The notes under the pieces are model-generated. The model did not search any database. It had not been told where the DNA came from and worked only from the letters and a program-made list of their open reading frames with translations. Shown here piece after piece: positions 1 through 8,129 of a DNA stretch of 64,000 nucleotides; positions within the stretch are counted from its first letter, which is position 1, and each line of letters opens with the position of its first letter. The translations under genes and the position numbers were made by a program. The DNA lies in assembly GCF_000724485.1 (NCBI RefSeq), contig NZ_CP007739.1, positions 3,256,001 through 3,320,000 of the forward strand, written 5' to 3'. This DNA is from Bacillus methanolicus MGA3. GTDB lineage: Bacteria; Bacillota; Bacilli; Bacillales; Cytobacillaceae.

Positions 1-462
1 GGGGAACTTTCAGCAAAAGAAAACCTTGAATTCTTTGCAGCACTATATGGATTAAAAGGAAAGCGGCGTCAAACAAGAATAAAAGAAGTGATGGAAATTG
101 TCGAGTTATCAGAGCATCTCAACAAACTCGTTTCCAATTATTCAGGCGGAATGAAACGGCGTTTATCGCTGGCGATTGCCCTGCTTCATGAGCCCGAACT
201 TCTTATCCTTGATGAGCCTACTGTCGGCATTGATCCGGTTCTCAGAAAAAACATTTGGAACTCTTTTTATGATCTTAAGAAAAAAGGCACAACATTAATT
301 GTTACCACACATGTGATGGATGAAGCGGAAAAATGTGACCGGCTCGGAATGATTCGCAACGGGGAACTAATCGCAGTCGGAACCCCTGATGAATTGAAGA
401 TAAACACAAATACTGCAACTCTTGAAGAAGCCTTTCTAGTATATGGAGGTGTGGAGTCATGA
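1..462 (+). CDS. ABC transporter ATP-binding protein, 5' end outside the window
   Basis: The reading frame is open from base 1, so the start and the Walker A motif lie upstream of the window. What remains (153 residues) carries the ABC signature YSGGMKRR near fragment residue 48, Walker B LLILDEPTVGIDP and the switch histidine in TTHVMDEAE. The spacing and the phrase SGGMKRRLSLA are typical of ATPases that energise ABC-2 type exporters (drug, lipid or antibiotic efflux). The stop overlaps the next gene's start as ATGA at 459-462, so the two are translationally coupled and form one exporter. Substrate cannot be read from the sequence. Confidence 0.93.
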   Translation, partial: GELSAKENLEFFAALYGLKGKRRQTRIKEVMEIVELSEHLNKLVSNYSGGMKRRLSLAIALLHEPELLILDEPTVGIDPVLRKNIWNSFYDLKKKGTTLIVTTHVMDEAEKCDRLGMIRNGELIAVGTPDELKINTNTATLEEAFLVYGGVES

Positions 463-1487
463 GAGTAGGTGCGCTGATCATCCGTATTTTACGGCAATTT
501 ATCCGCGACAAACGAACTATGGCTTTAATGATTTTTGCCCCGATTTTAGTTCTGACAATGCTTCATCTCGTTTTTAACGGAAAGGACTACGAGCCGAAAA
601 TCGGACTCGTCAATGTTCCACAGGCTGTTCAAGATCAATTAAACTTACAAAATGCGCATCTATCAAATTATAAAAATAGTAAACTAGCAAAAAAAGAACT
701 TGAGGAAAAAAAGCTGGACGCTTACATTGTGTTTGATCGGCAAATCCCGTCCATCATGCTCGAAGGAAGCGACCCTAGTGTCAATGGAGCTGTTTTAAAA
801 TGGTTCCAAGAAGCATTCAAGCCTCTTCAGCAAACTGGAACAACAATGGAACCATACATCAGCTATTTGCATGGGTCCAAAGATATGGGGCAGTTTGATT
901 ACTTTGGGCCGGTGCTGCTCGGATTTTTTGTCTTTTTCTTCGTATTCTTGATTGCCGGAGTTTCATTCTTAAGGGAAAGAACAACCGGTACGTTGGAAAG
1001 GCTTCTATCAAGCCCGCTGCGCCGCTGGGAAATACTCACTGGTTATATTCTCGGCTTTGGAATTTTTACGATGCTTCAGGCTGGGATTATTGCTTGGTAC
1101 GCCATTTATGTCCTCGGTATGTTAATGGAAGGGTCATTTGGCTATGTCTTGCTGATCACTTTGCTTTTGTCCTTGACAGCTTTAACACTTGGAATCTTTC
1201 TGTCGGCATTTGCAAATAATGAATTGCAAATGATTCAATTCATTCCGATCGTCGTAGTGCCGCAAATTTTCTTCTCCGGATTGTTTAACCTTGAAACCAT
1301 TTCCAAATGGTTAAGCTGGATTGGACCGTTCACTCCGCTCTATTATGGCGCGGATGCACTCCGAGATGTCATGGTTAGGGGATACGGCTGGAATGATATT
1401 TATGTTGATTTACTCGTCCTTGCAGGTTTTTCTGCCATATTTATCACGTTAAATATTTTTGCGTTAAAGAAGTACAGGAAGATTTAA
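459..1487 (+). CDS. ABC-2 type transporter permease
   Basis: A 342-residue membrane subunit partnering the ATPase it overlaps. One hydrophobic helix near residues 21-40 is followed by a polar domain of roughly 100 residues, expected outside the membrane, and then about five closely spaced helices from residue 145 to the end. The cytoplasmic sequence RERTTGTLERLLSSPLRRWE between helices is the hallmark of ABC2_membrane_3-type permeases. A GGAGGT ribosome site at 446-451 fits the ATG at 459. The TetR gene just downstream is on the same strand. Role: export of an unknown lipophilic compound; the family is clear, the substrate is not. Confidence 0.9.
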   Translation: MRVGALIIRILRQFIRDKRTMALMIFAPILVLTMLHLVFNGKDYEPKIGLVNVPQAVQDQLNLQNAHLSNYKNSKLAKKELEEKKLDAYIVFDRQIPSIMLEGSDPSVNGAVLKWFQEAFKPLQQTGTTMEPYISYLHGSKDMGQFDYFGPVLLGFFVFFFVFLIAGVSFLRERTTGTLERLLSSPLRRWEILTGYILGFGIFTMLQAGIIAWYAIYVLGMLMEGSFGYVLLITLLLSLTALTLGIFLSAFANNELQMIQFIPIVVVPQIFFSGLFNLETISKWLSWIGPFTPLYYGADALRDVMVRGYGWNDIYVDLLVLAGFSAIFITLNIFALKKYRKI

Positions 1488-1556
1488 GAACGCTGGCTTT
1501 TTCCGTATTAATCTTTATAAAATAAAAAATGTATATTTACTTTGAAGGAGCACATG

Positions 1557-2207
1557 ATGTACAACAGAGATTTTATAATGGAAGAACTTTTTGAGGATGA
1601 AGAAGGGCTGACAGAAAAACAGAAAAAAATAATCATTGCGGCAATTGAGTCTTTTTCTGAAAAGGGCTATGCAGCAACTTCAACAAGTGAAATAGCCAAA
1701 AAAGCAGGAGTCGCCGAAGGCACCATTTTCAGGCATTATAAAACGAAAAAAGATTTACTTGTATCCATTGTCGCCCCGATGATAGCGAAATTCATTGCGC
1801 CATTCGTCATTAAAGATTTATATAAAGTCCTTGACCAGCAGTTTGAGCGATTTGAAGATTTTTTAAAAGCAATGATTGAAAACCGGGCAGAGTTTTTAAA
1901 GAACAACTTGCCGATGTTTAAAATTTTTATCCAAGAGATTCCTTTTCACCCTGAACTGAAAGCATTGTTTAAAGAACATATCGTAAATAAGGTCTATGAA
2001 CGGTTCTCAGAGCTTATTAAACATTATCAGGATAGAGGGCAGATTATCGAACTTCCTGCCTACAGCATTGTCAGGCTTGTTGTTTCTTCTATTTTCGGCT
2101 ATTTGTTTGGTCGTTATCTGTTATTTCCGGAAGCAGATTGGGATGACGAGGCTGAAATTGAACGGACCATCGATTTCATCATGCATGGATTGAAACCAAA
2201 AAACTAA
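1557..2207 (+). CDS. TetR/AcrR family transcriptional regulator
   Basis: The N-terminal helix-turn-helix reads from KKIIIAAIESFSEKGYAATS through TSEIAKKAGVAEGTIFRHYK, the diagnostic TetR DNA-binding signature; the remaining helical domain (about 145 residues) binds a ligand of unknown nature. The ribosome site AAGGAG at 1545-1550 lies 6 nt before the ATG at 1557, which is why I place the start there; an ATG at 1554 and a TTG at 1542 are in frame but badly spaced. It lies 69 bp after the ABC exporter on the same strand, so it is likely the repressor of that exporter and may be transcribed with it. Confidence 0.9.
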   Translation: MYNRDFIMEELFEDEEGLTEKQKKIIIAAIESFSEKGYAATSTSEIAKKAGVAEGTIFRHYKTKKDLLVSIVAPMIAKFIAPFVIKDLYKVLDQQFERFEDFLKAMIENRAEFLKNNLPMFKIFIQEIPFHPELKALFKEHIVNKVYERFSELIKHYQDRGQIIELPAYSIVRLVVSSIFGYLFGRYLLFPEADWDDEAEIERTIDFIMHGLKPKN

Positions 2208-2248
2208 ACTTATTAAGAGGGTCTGGCCCCACTGTGCTTTAAAATATT

Positions 2249-2282
2249 AAAGGCCTGGATGCACAATAGCAGCCAGGCCTTT
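2249..2282. terminator. Hairpin between convergent genes
   Basis: AAAGGCCTGG at 2249-2258 pairs perfectly with CCAGGCCTTT at 2273-2282 around a 14-nt loop, followed by a T-rich stretch. It sits between the TetR gene (plus) and the glucose/sorbosone dehydrogenase-like gene (minus), so it probably serves both. Confidence 0.75.
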
Positions 2283-2342
2283 AGTTTGTTAATGCAGTTA
2301 AATATTTTTGAGTTTGTTGAATTGTTCCGCTTTAGCGCCTTG

Positions 2343-3431
2343 TTATTTCAAATCAGACAGTGATATTTTATATAGTTTATCATCGTCCACATCAGGGGTT
2401 CCGCGGCCGTCTGTGTTATTGCTGACAAAGTAAAGATCGTTTCCATCAATAAAGACATCGCGGATTCGTCCAAGGCCGCTGACAACTTCTCTTGTCGTCC
2501 TTTTTTCTAAATCAAACTCTCTTACAGCGTTCCCCCGCAATGTTGCAACGTAAAGTTTGCCATTACGATAAACCATACCGGATGGCGCCCATGTATCTTC
2601 ACCGGATTGAAAGAGAGGCGGAGTCATTCCTTCTTTCTTTTCTTCGCCTTGAATGACAGGCCATCCATAGTTTCCACCTGCTTTTATAAGGTTAATTTCA
2701 TCGTGGCCAGACGGTCCGTGTTCACTTTCATACAGGGTTCCATCAGGGCTCCAGGCAAGCCCCTGAGGATTTCGGTGACCGTAGCTGTAGGTGTAGGAAC
2801 CGGAAATCGGATTATCATCAGGAATGGATCCATCAAGATTGAGCCGCAAAATTTTTCCACCTAGAGATCTAGGATCCTGGGCAGTTTCCGGATTGGCGGC
2901 ACCGTCTCCTGCAGTAGCATACAGCTTGCCGTCAGGGCCAATTTCCAGTCTTCCACCATGATGGAATGGGCCGCTCGGGATTTGATCAAGCAAAACACGC
3001 CGTTCTCTCCAAGCCCCATCTTGCAAAACGAGTTCAATGATCCGATTGTACTGGCCGTTTTTGTCTTCGTATGTGTAATAGGCAAAAGCTTTTTTCGTTT
3101 CAGAGAAATCAGGGTCAAGCATAAAGCCGAGCAATCCTGCTTCCTCTGCACTGGCAAGCTGTTTTTCTAACTTGACCTCTTGTCTCTCTGTTTGGCCATT
3201 TTCAATTTTTACGATCCTTCCTGTTCTCTCGCTTATGTAAAAAGTGTTCCCGGTCTTGTTAATAGACCAAGGAATTTCCAGCCGATCGGCAATGATATCC
3301 GGTTGAATCACGGCGCTCACGGTTTCCTGTTCGCTAGAATCAGCGGGGAGTTGACCTTCTTCTTTCTCCCGATTATTCGAACACCCGAACAACAGCAGTA
3401 AAAGACTCAACGATAATAAGATTTTTTTCAT
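2343..3431 (-). CDS. PQQ-dependent glucose/sorbosone dehydrogenase-like lipoprotein
   Basis: A 362-residue GSDH-family six-bladed beta-propeller. The N-terminus is a lipoprotein signal with lipobox LLFGC (Cys 16), so the mature protein is anchored on the outer face of the membrane, followed by an acidic linker. Family motifs are plain: HHGGRLEIGPDGKLY, YSYGHRNPQGLAW and ESEHGPSGHDEINLI. Family members oxidise aldose sugars with pyrroloquinoline quinone, but many Bacillus homologues have no proven activity and no PQQ biosynthesis genes are seen here. It appears to be a single-gene unit; the upstream hundred bases show no striking control element. Confidence 0.88.
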   Translation of the reverse strand: MKKILLSLSLLLLLFGCSNNREKEEGQLPADSSEQETVSAVIQPDIIADRLEIPWSINKTGNTFYISERTGRIVKIENGQTERQEVKLEKQLASAEEAGLLGFMLDPDFSETKKAFAYYTYEDKNGQYNRIIELVLQDGAWRERRVLLDQIPSGPFHHGGRLEIGPDGKLYATAGDGAANPETAQDPRSLGGKILRLNLDGSIPDDNPISGSYTYSYGHRNPQGLAWSPDGTLYESEHGPSGHDEINLIKAGGNYGWPVIQGEEKKEGMTPPLFQSGEDTWAPSGMVYRNGKLYVATLRGNAVREFDLEKRTTREVVSGLGRIRDVFIDGNDLYFVSNNTDGRGTPDVDDDKLYKISLSDLK

Positions 3432-3540
3432 CGTTTTTCGGGCAAGGAGACCTCTTTATAAAGTAATTGTAGTTGCGTTTAGATGAGGAGAATTGCCCTT
3501 CTCTCCTTTTCCTTTTTTTTGCATTGCTTCTTTCAGAATT

Positions 3541-4233
3541 TCAAAAATTACTTTGATTGCGCTCATTTCTATATAAATATTTGCTTCCCTCACGAACACT
3601 TAAAGGAGCCAGACGATTGTTTTCAATGAAATGTCTGACGGAATCGGGATTTGTCTTCGAATATTCCCGGAGCGCCCAGCCGATCGCTTTTTGTATAAAA
3701 AATTCCTTACTGTCAGCATTCATTTTAATGTATCGATAAAGAAGCTCTTCATTTGTTTTTTCCTTATATTTCAACTGAAACAAAATAGCCGTTCTTTTCA
3801 GCCATAAATGATGGCTTCCGGCCCATTTTTCAATTGTTTCTGAGATGATCACAGGGTAATCAGCTGCAATCTTGCCAACCGCTTTTTGCGCAAGCATATC
3901 AACGGTATCCCACCAGGATTTTTCCGTAATCAAGAATTCCATTAGATTTAAGTGTTCTTTGCTAAGTTTTTTCAACGATTTCTCAATATATGTTAAAGCT
4001 GTATATTGATACTCTCGTTCCGGCAATTTCCAGAGCTCTTTGACAAATTCAGGATCAAAGGGCTCATTTAAAATGCCTGTTTTCTTAAAAAATTCTTTTT
4101 CTATCTTTGTTCTTTCCGGTTTTTTGATCCCTAAAAACGGAAAGTGCCCCTTCATATATTTCTCCATCGCCGCAGCGTTCACACCATTGCGATTCAATTC
4201 CATCATTTCTTTTAACTTATTTATCAATTTCAT
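3541..4233 (-). CDS. AlkD-like DNA alkylation repair protein (HEAT-repeat glycosylase family)
   Basis: About 230 residues in the DNA_alkylation (AlkC/AlkD) family: all-helical HEAT-like repeats that capture alkylated bases. Diagnostic stretches are FPFLGIKKPER near the N-terminus and SWWDTVDMLAQKAVG, which carries the conserved Trp and Asp of the AlkD active cleft. Start choice is uncertain. A strong AAAGGAGA (complement of 4234-4241) lies only 1 nt before the ATG at 4233 but 7 nt before a TTG at 4227, so the TTG may be the true start; a GTG at 4287 is also in frame but poorly spaced. No linked repair genes. Confidence 0.87.
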   Translation of the reverse strand: MKLINKLKEMMELNRNGVNAAAMEKYMKGHFPFLGIKKPERTKIEKEFFKKTGILNEPFDPEFVKELWKLPEREYQYTALTYIEKSLKKLSKEHLNLMEFLITEKSWWDTVDMLAQKAVGKIAADYPVIISETIEKWAGSHHLWLKRTAILFQLKYKEKTNEELLYRYIKMNADSKEFFIQKAIGWALREYSKTNPDSVRHFIENNRLAPLSVREGSKYLYRNERNQSNF

Positions 4234-4311
4234 TCTCCTTTCGGGGTCTTGTCCCCCGCTATATATTTCCATTTTAAGATGTTTCACCTGACATTTCCAA
4301 TGAAATTAAAA

Positions 4312-4351
4312 GGTCTGACCCCCATCGCATTATAGCAATGAGGGTCAGACC
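4312..4351 (-). terminator. GGTCTGACCC palindrome, likely terminator
   Basis: GGTCTGACCC (4312-4321) and GGGTCAGACC (4342-4351) form a perfect 10-bp stem. On the minus strand it follows the stop of the repeat protein gene and is trailed by a short T run, so it can terminate that gene. The same core occurs in the long palindrome at 6241-6370. Confidence 0.6.
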
Positions 4352-4371
4352 CATGGTGCTCTTTTTCTTTT

Positions 4372-4980
4372 CTAGAAACATTGGAACGAACGGATTCTTT
4401 GCAAGTCTGTTCCGTAATACACCCATTGGTTTCCTCTCCAGCGAAAGCCCGCTACAGAATTTCTGCCAACAAAGGTTGGATAAAACCAGAAACTGCGTCC
4501 GTTATTTAACCAAATAAAAGTAAAACGATATAAACAGCGTCTTATCGCTCCTGGGTCAACCGCCTGGAGGGAGACAGATTGCTGCGGAATAAACGATGGC
4601 GGCGGCGATGTTGGCGCTCCTCCTATTTGCTGGCCTCCGCCCGGGAATGGAGCGCCTCCAAAATCATGGGAAGGATATCCATGAGTACCAGATGGCGGGG
4701 CTGTCGGATATCCATGCTGGCCTCCGGGGTACGGATAACTTCCGAAGCCTTCGGAAGGAATTCCAGGAGTGCTATATGGCGGAGTTGAAGGATATCCCTG
4801 TTGCACTCTAGGAAAAGGATAGCTTCCGAAATCATCGGAAGGATATCCGGAAGAACCATATGGCGAGGCTGTCGGATATCCATGCTCGCCTTCTGAGAAT
4901 GGCAAAGTATTAAATTGACGTACTCCATCTTGAGCTGAGAAATTCGGGAAAGCTGTCGGGAAGTGTGGATAATTATTCAA
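4372..4980 (-). CDS. Gly/Pro/Tyr-rich repeat protein with an aromatic C-terminal domain
   Basis: Function unknown. The start is best placed at the TTG at 4980, because AAAGGGG (complement of 4989-4995) lies 8 nt upstream; a TTG at 5022 has no ribosome site. The centre is three tandem units of exactly 28 residues rich in Gly, Pro, Tyr and Ser, each opening with GYP(T/S) and containing (D/E)(D/G)FG(S/G). A Pro/Gln linker leads into a final domain of about 60 residues full of aromatic residues (YRFTFIWLNNGRSFWFYPTF, then WRGNQWVYYGTDL) and ending in Cys-Phe. There is no signal peptide or membrane helix. A low-complexity repeat region plus compact aromatic domain suggests a spore-coat or surface-layer component, but that is inference. 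Confidence 0.75.
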   Translation of the reverse strand: MNNYPHFPTAFPNFSAQDGVRQFNTLPFSEGEHGYPTASPYGSSGYPSDDFGSYPFPRVQQGYPSTPPYSTPGIPSEGFGSYPYPGGQHGYPTAPPSGTHGYPSHDFGGAPFPGGGQQIGGAPTSPPPSFIPQQSVSLQAVDPGAIRRCLYRFTFIWLNNGRSFWFYPTFVGRNSVAGFRWRGNQWVYYGTDLQRIRSFQCF

Positions 4981-5048
4981 TTTTAAATCCCCTTTCAAAG
5001 GTTTTCCTTGTAATGTATGCAAAACGCCTATTTTAGTGAAAAAAGAAT

Positions 5049-6149
5049 TTATACCGTTATTTCAGCCATTCTCTTAAACTCAATTGAAATTTTTTCTGTG
5101 AGCCGGTCAACCTTCGAAAAATCCATAGCTTGAACATATATTTTCTCAAGCTCATCATGTAAAGACTTTGCCAATTTTAAATAGGAAGTAGCCTCTTTCA
5201 TCTTGAACCGGTATTGCTTTGACAACGCTTCAATTTTGTCAGCAAATATTTCGTCCGTGCTTGGTTCAATAATGCTTTTATACATATCGATTATCTCGTC
5301 GCCTTCCCTGCTTGGGAAGTATTCATGTGGAGCAGTGCTGTCAAAAATGCAAATGCCGAGCTCCCGAATAATTACCATATCAAGACTGTTCGGATCAAAG
5401 CCACAATGGTACACTTCCGCGTCAAATCCAGTTTCCTCTGCTTTTGCAGCTATTTTTTTCAAAAGCGTTGATTTCCCTGAGCCAGGCCGCCCTTTAATAA
5501 AATACCTTTTCGGAACATCTTCGGTTAAATTCTGAACAAAATCAACCGCTCCTTGCGGCGTTGCTGCCCCGAGGAAACGATGCTTTACAATCGATTTCTT
5601 ATTAAGCACGATGTTTCCGAAAAAAGCTTCAAGGAGACTGCCGGTCAATTTGTTCGCTTTTTCAAAGTCCATATTCTCGATATAAATTTTCTCCCAATCA
5701 TCGTGAATTTTTAATGCCTCTTTAAATACGGCATATGCTGATTCAAACGCCTTGCTGATGTTATTTGTATGTTTCTGAATTTCCTTTTTTTGGACGGAAA
5801 GAACATCTGCATCCCATGCTTCCCCTAAATTAATATAATTCTCAATCGCTCCCGGCACTTTCGGCTCAATCACATGGGGAGCGGTTCCATCAACAATTCC
5901 TGCTTTTAACTTCGGAATGATCACACCATCAATGGAATTATTATCAGAAGAACAATGGATATATTCGATTGTATATCCTTTTTCAAGCCATTCTGCGCCC
6001 ACTTTTTTCATTATCGACGATTTACCTGTTCCCGGTCCGCCTTTCAAAATGAACAAACGGTCTAAATGCTGCAAATTTGATTCGAATAAGCTATGAAAAC
6101 CACGGGCTGTATTTCCGCCGGCATAATAATTCAAAACTTTACCTGCCAC
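5049..6149 (-). CDS. Tandem P-loop ATPase (PRK06851-type), function unknown
   Basis: About 366 residues made of two homologous NTPase halves. Half one has Walker A GGPGTGKSS followed by YIHCSSDNNSIDGVIIPKL and DGTAPH; half two has GRPGSGKST followed by VYHCGFDPNSLDMVIIREL and DSTAPH. The parallel order shows an internal duplication. I choose the GTG at 6149 because AGAGGGAG (complement of 6159-6166) precedes it by a normal distance and the family begins near AGKVLNYYAGGNTARGF; an ATG at 6191 has no ribosome site. The neighbouring 28-residue-repeat gene is downstream on the same strand. Role unknown; the family occurs widely in spore-forming Firmicutes. Confidence 0.8.
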   Translation of the reverse strand: MAGKVLNYYAGGNTARGFHSLFESNLQHLDRLFILKGGPGTGKSSIMKKVGAEWLEKGYTIEYIHCSSDNNSIDGVIIPKLKAGIVDGTAPHVIEPKVPGAIENYINLGEAWDADVLSVQKKEIQKHTNNISKAFESAYAVFKEALKIHDDWEKIYIENMDFEKANKLTGSLLEAFFGNIVLNKKSIVKHRFLGAATPQGAVDFVQNLTEDVPKRYFIKGRPGSGKSTLLKKIAAKAEETGFDAEVYHCGFDPNSLDMVIIRELGICIFDSTAPHEYFPSREGDEIIDMYKSIIEPSTDEIFADKIEALSKQYRFKMKEATSYLKLAKSLHDELEKIYVQAMDFSKVDRLTEKISIEFKRMAEITV

Positions 6150-6240
6150 TATCAGCACTCCCTCTATTCGTTTCCTGAACTGATCTTTCATCCATTAAAA
6201 TATGCAAAGGTTAACAAATAGGTGAATGCCCATGAGTACA

Positions 6241-6370
6241 AAAAAAAGAGGCCGTCTCAAAAACCTGAGGGTCAGACCCCATAAAACAATATATAGGACA
6301 TAATGTTGGATAAATGTGCTATATATTGATAATACACATGGGGTCAGACCCTTTAGAGACAACCTCTTTT
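6241..6370 (-). repeat. 130-bp nested palindrome with two GGGTCAGACCC cores
   Basis: Outer arms AAAAGAGG-n-GTCTC and GAGAC-n-CCTCTTTT enclose two copies of the near-palindrome GGGTCAGACCC (6269-6280 and 6340-6351), which in turn enclose the arms CAATATATAG and CTATATATTG. Read on the minus strand it starts 3 bases after the ybaK stop and ends in a run of eight T, so it can act as that gene's terminator while looking like a REP/MITE-type repeat. Confidence 0.7.
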
Positions 6371-6372
6371 AC

Positions 6373-6849
6373 TTATTTTTTTAAATCTGCTAGTGTCCCT
6401 TCCGTCACTGTTAAAAGATCATCGACTGCTAGTTCCATTTGCACGCCGATTTTCCCAGCACTGACAACAATCGTCTCCCATTCAGAGGCTGTTGCTTCAA
6501 GGAATGTTTTATAGTGTTTCTTCATTCCGATAGGGGAACAGCCTCCTCTGATATAACCTGTTAATTTTTGAATATCTTTTACAGGAACGAGGTCTACTTT
6601 CTTTTCTCCGGCGGCTTTGGCTGCTTTTTTCAAATCCAATTCTTCTGCTACCGGGATGATAAATACATATACTTCCTTGCTTGTTCCCTGCGCTACCAGC
6701 GTTTTAAATACTTGCCGCGGATCTTTATTAATTTTTTCAGCAACGGAAACCCCGTCAATTTTTCCATCTTTATTCTCGTATGTAGAAATTTGGTAATCGA
6801 TTTTCTTAGCGTCGAGTATTCGCATCGCGTTCGTTTTTGTCTGTGCCAT
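6373..6849 (-). CDS. ybaK: Cys-tRNA(Pro)/Cys-tRNA(Cys) deacylase, YbaK/EbsC family
   Basis: A 158-residue cytosolic trans-editing protein that hydrolyses Cys mis-attached to tRNA-Pro. It matches the YbaK family over its full length: AQTKTNAMRILDAKKIDY at the N-terminus, the conserved lysine region QVFKTLVAQG, and the C-terminal signature YIRGGCSPIGMKK. Length equals the usual family length. AAGGGAG in the complement near 6860 gives the ATG at 6849 a ribosome site. It seems to be transcribed alone, ending in the long palindrome directly downstream. Confidence 0.93.
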   Translation of the reverse strand: MAQTKTNAMRILDAKKIDYQISTYENKDGKIDGVSVAEKINKDPRQVFKTLVAQGTSKEVYVFIIPVAEELDLKKAAKAAGEKKVDLVPVKDIQKLTGYIRGGCSPIGMKKHYKTFLEATASEWETIVVSAGKIGVQMELAVDDLLTVTEGTLADLKK

Positions 6850-6977
6850 TCTTTCGTTGCTCCCTTGCTTGTTTTCCTATATTTATTTTAGCATTCGTAT
6901 TTTTTATTTCAAAAAGAAGGCACATATACTGAATCCGTGCCGACTGCACAAAGCCGCAATCGGCGCGATATTCTCCA

Positions 6978-7859
6978 TTATTTTCTCTTCTTTTCATTGA
7001 TTAACTCATTTAAATACTGTGTTAATTGATCTTTTAAATCCTCCCGCTTTAAACCTATCTCTATCGTCGCTTTTATAAAGCCTAATTTATCTCCGGCATC
7101 GTAGCGCTGTCCTTTAAAAACATGGGCAAAAACTGGTTTAAAAAGAGCAAGCTGACGAATTGCATCTGTTAACTGGATTTCATCTCCTGTTCCCGGAGGC
7201 AAGGATTTTAAGATATCAAAAATTTCGGGTTCTAAAATATACCGGCCCATAACCGCAAATTTTGACGGAGCAGTGCCAATAGCCGGTTTTTCAACAAGGC
7301 TTTTCACTTTAAAAACTTTTTCCTCAACAACATATTCCGGCTCAATTATTCCATATTTTGAAACATCCTCATCCTTAACCGGCTGCACACCTATAACAGT
7401 TCCTTTGTAATTTTGATATATTTCAATAATCTGCTTCAAGCACGGAACCTCTGCTTCTACAATGTCATCTCCAAGCAAAACTGCAAATGGTTCATTGCCA
7501 ATAAAGCTTTTTGCACAATAAATTGCATGCCCCAATCCTTTTGGCTCTTTCTGTCTGACATAATGAATATTAGCAAGATTTGAAATGGAGCGGATTTCGG
7601 CGAGGAGATCTGTTTTACCTTTTTTGGCAAGTGTTTCTTCCAGTTCATATGATTTATCAAAGTGGTCTTCAATTGCTCTTTTTCCTCTTCCACTGATGAT
7701 CATAATATCTTCAATTCCTGATTGGACGGCCTCTTCAACGATATATTGAATCGTAGGTTTATCAACAATTGGCAGCATTTCTTTCGGCTGCGCTTTCGTT
7801 GCAGGCAAAAAGCGGGTGCCGAGTCCTGCGGCCGGAATAATTGCTTTGCTGATTTTCAT
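6978..7859 (-). CDS. gtaB: UTP-glucose-1-phosphate uridylyltransferase
   Basis: A 293-residue GalU/GtaB enzyme making UDP-glucose from UTP and glucose-1-phosphate in the cytoplasm, the donor for glucolipids, teichoic acid glucosylation and exopolysaccharide. The nucleotide-binding start [20 protein letters not shown], with the catalytic Arg and Lys, and the sugar-binding region [15 protein letters not shown] are intact and the length is standard. Its product could feed the glycosyltransferases at 38-45 kb, although no linkage is seen. A GGGGG-type ribosome site precedes the ATG at 7859. Confidence 0.95.
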   Translation of the reverse strand: MKISKAIIPAAGLGTRFLPATKAQPKEMLPIVDKPTIQYIVEEAVQSGIEDIMIISGRGKRAIEDHFDKSYELEETLAKKGKTDLLAEIRSISNLANIHYVRQKEPKGLGHAIYCAKSFIGNEPFAVLLGDDIVEAEVPCLKQIIEIYQNYKGTVIGVQPVKDEDVSKYGIIEPEYVVEEKVFKVKSLVEKPAIGTAPSKFAVMGRYILEPEIFDILKSLPPGTGDEIQLTDAIRQLALFKPVFAHVFKGQRYDAGDKLGFIKATIEIGLKREDLKDQLTQYLNELINEKKRK

Positions 7860-7973
7860 CTCTTTACCCCCTGAAATATTTTATTAAACAACATTAAAGA
7901 TACCTTGTTACCAAAAATATGATGATTAAGAAGAATAAATGATTCCAAAGGGATCTTCTCTTACTTACACGGA

Positions 7974-7995
7974 CCAGTCCCGCTATGCTTTAAAG
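7974..7995. repeat. Copy of a CAGTCCCGC-n-TGCTTTAAAG intergenic repeat
   Basis: CCAGTCCCGC followed by TATGCTTTAAAG lies in the 270-bp divergent gap between gtaB and the FAD-Rieske gene. The same core recurs at 9749-9773 (inverted) and, more diverged, at 2221-2245. The rest of this gap shows nothing I can identify. Confidence 0.5.
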
Positions 7996-8129
7996 CAACA
8001 AAGCGCGACATTAAATGAATAACTTTCTTGCGTTAGGGAAATAGTGGTAACAGAGAGAGCAATTTGTGCACATTGGCCTTAAAGTGCAGATACAATTACA
8101 TGAATACCGCTTTTTATGGAGGTAGAATA

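Noticed and set aside
4579..4928. Three frames of 69-101 codons inside the repeat protein gene
   Set aside because: They are other-frame readings of the 84-bp tandem repeat and repeat their own sequence for that reason.
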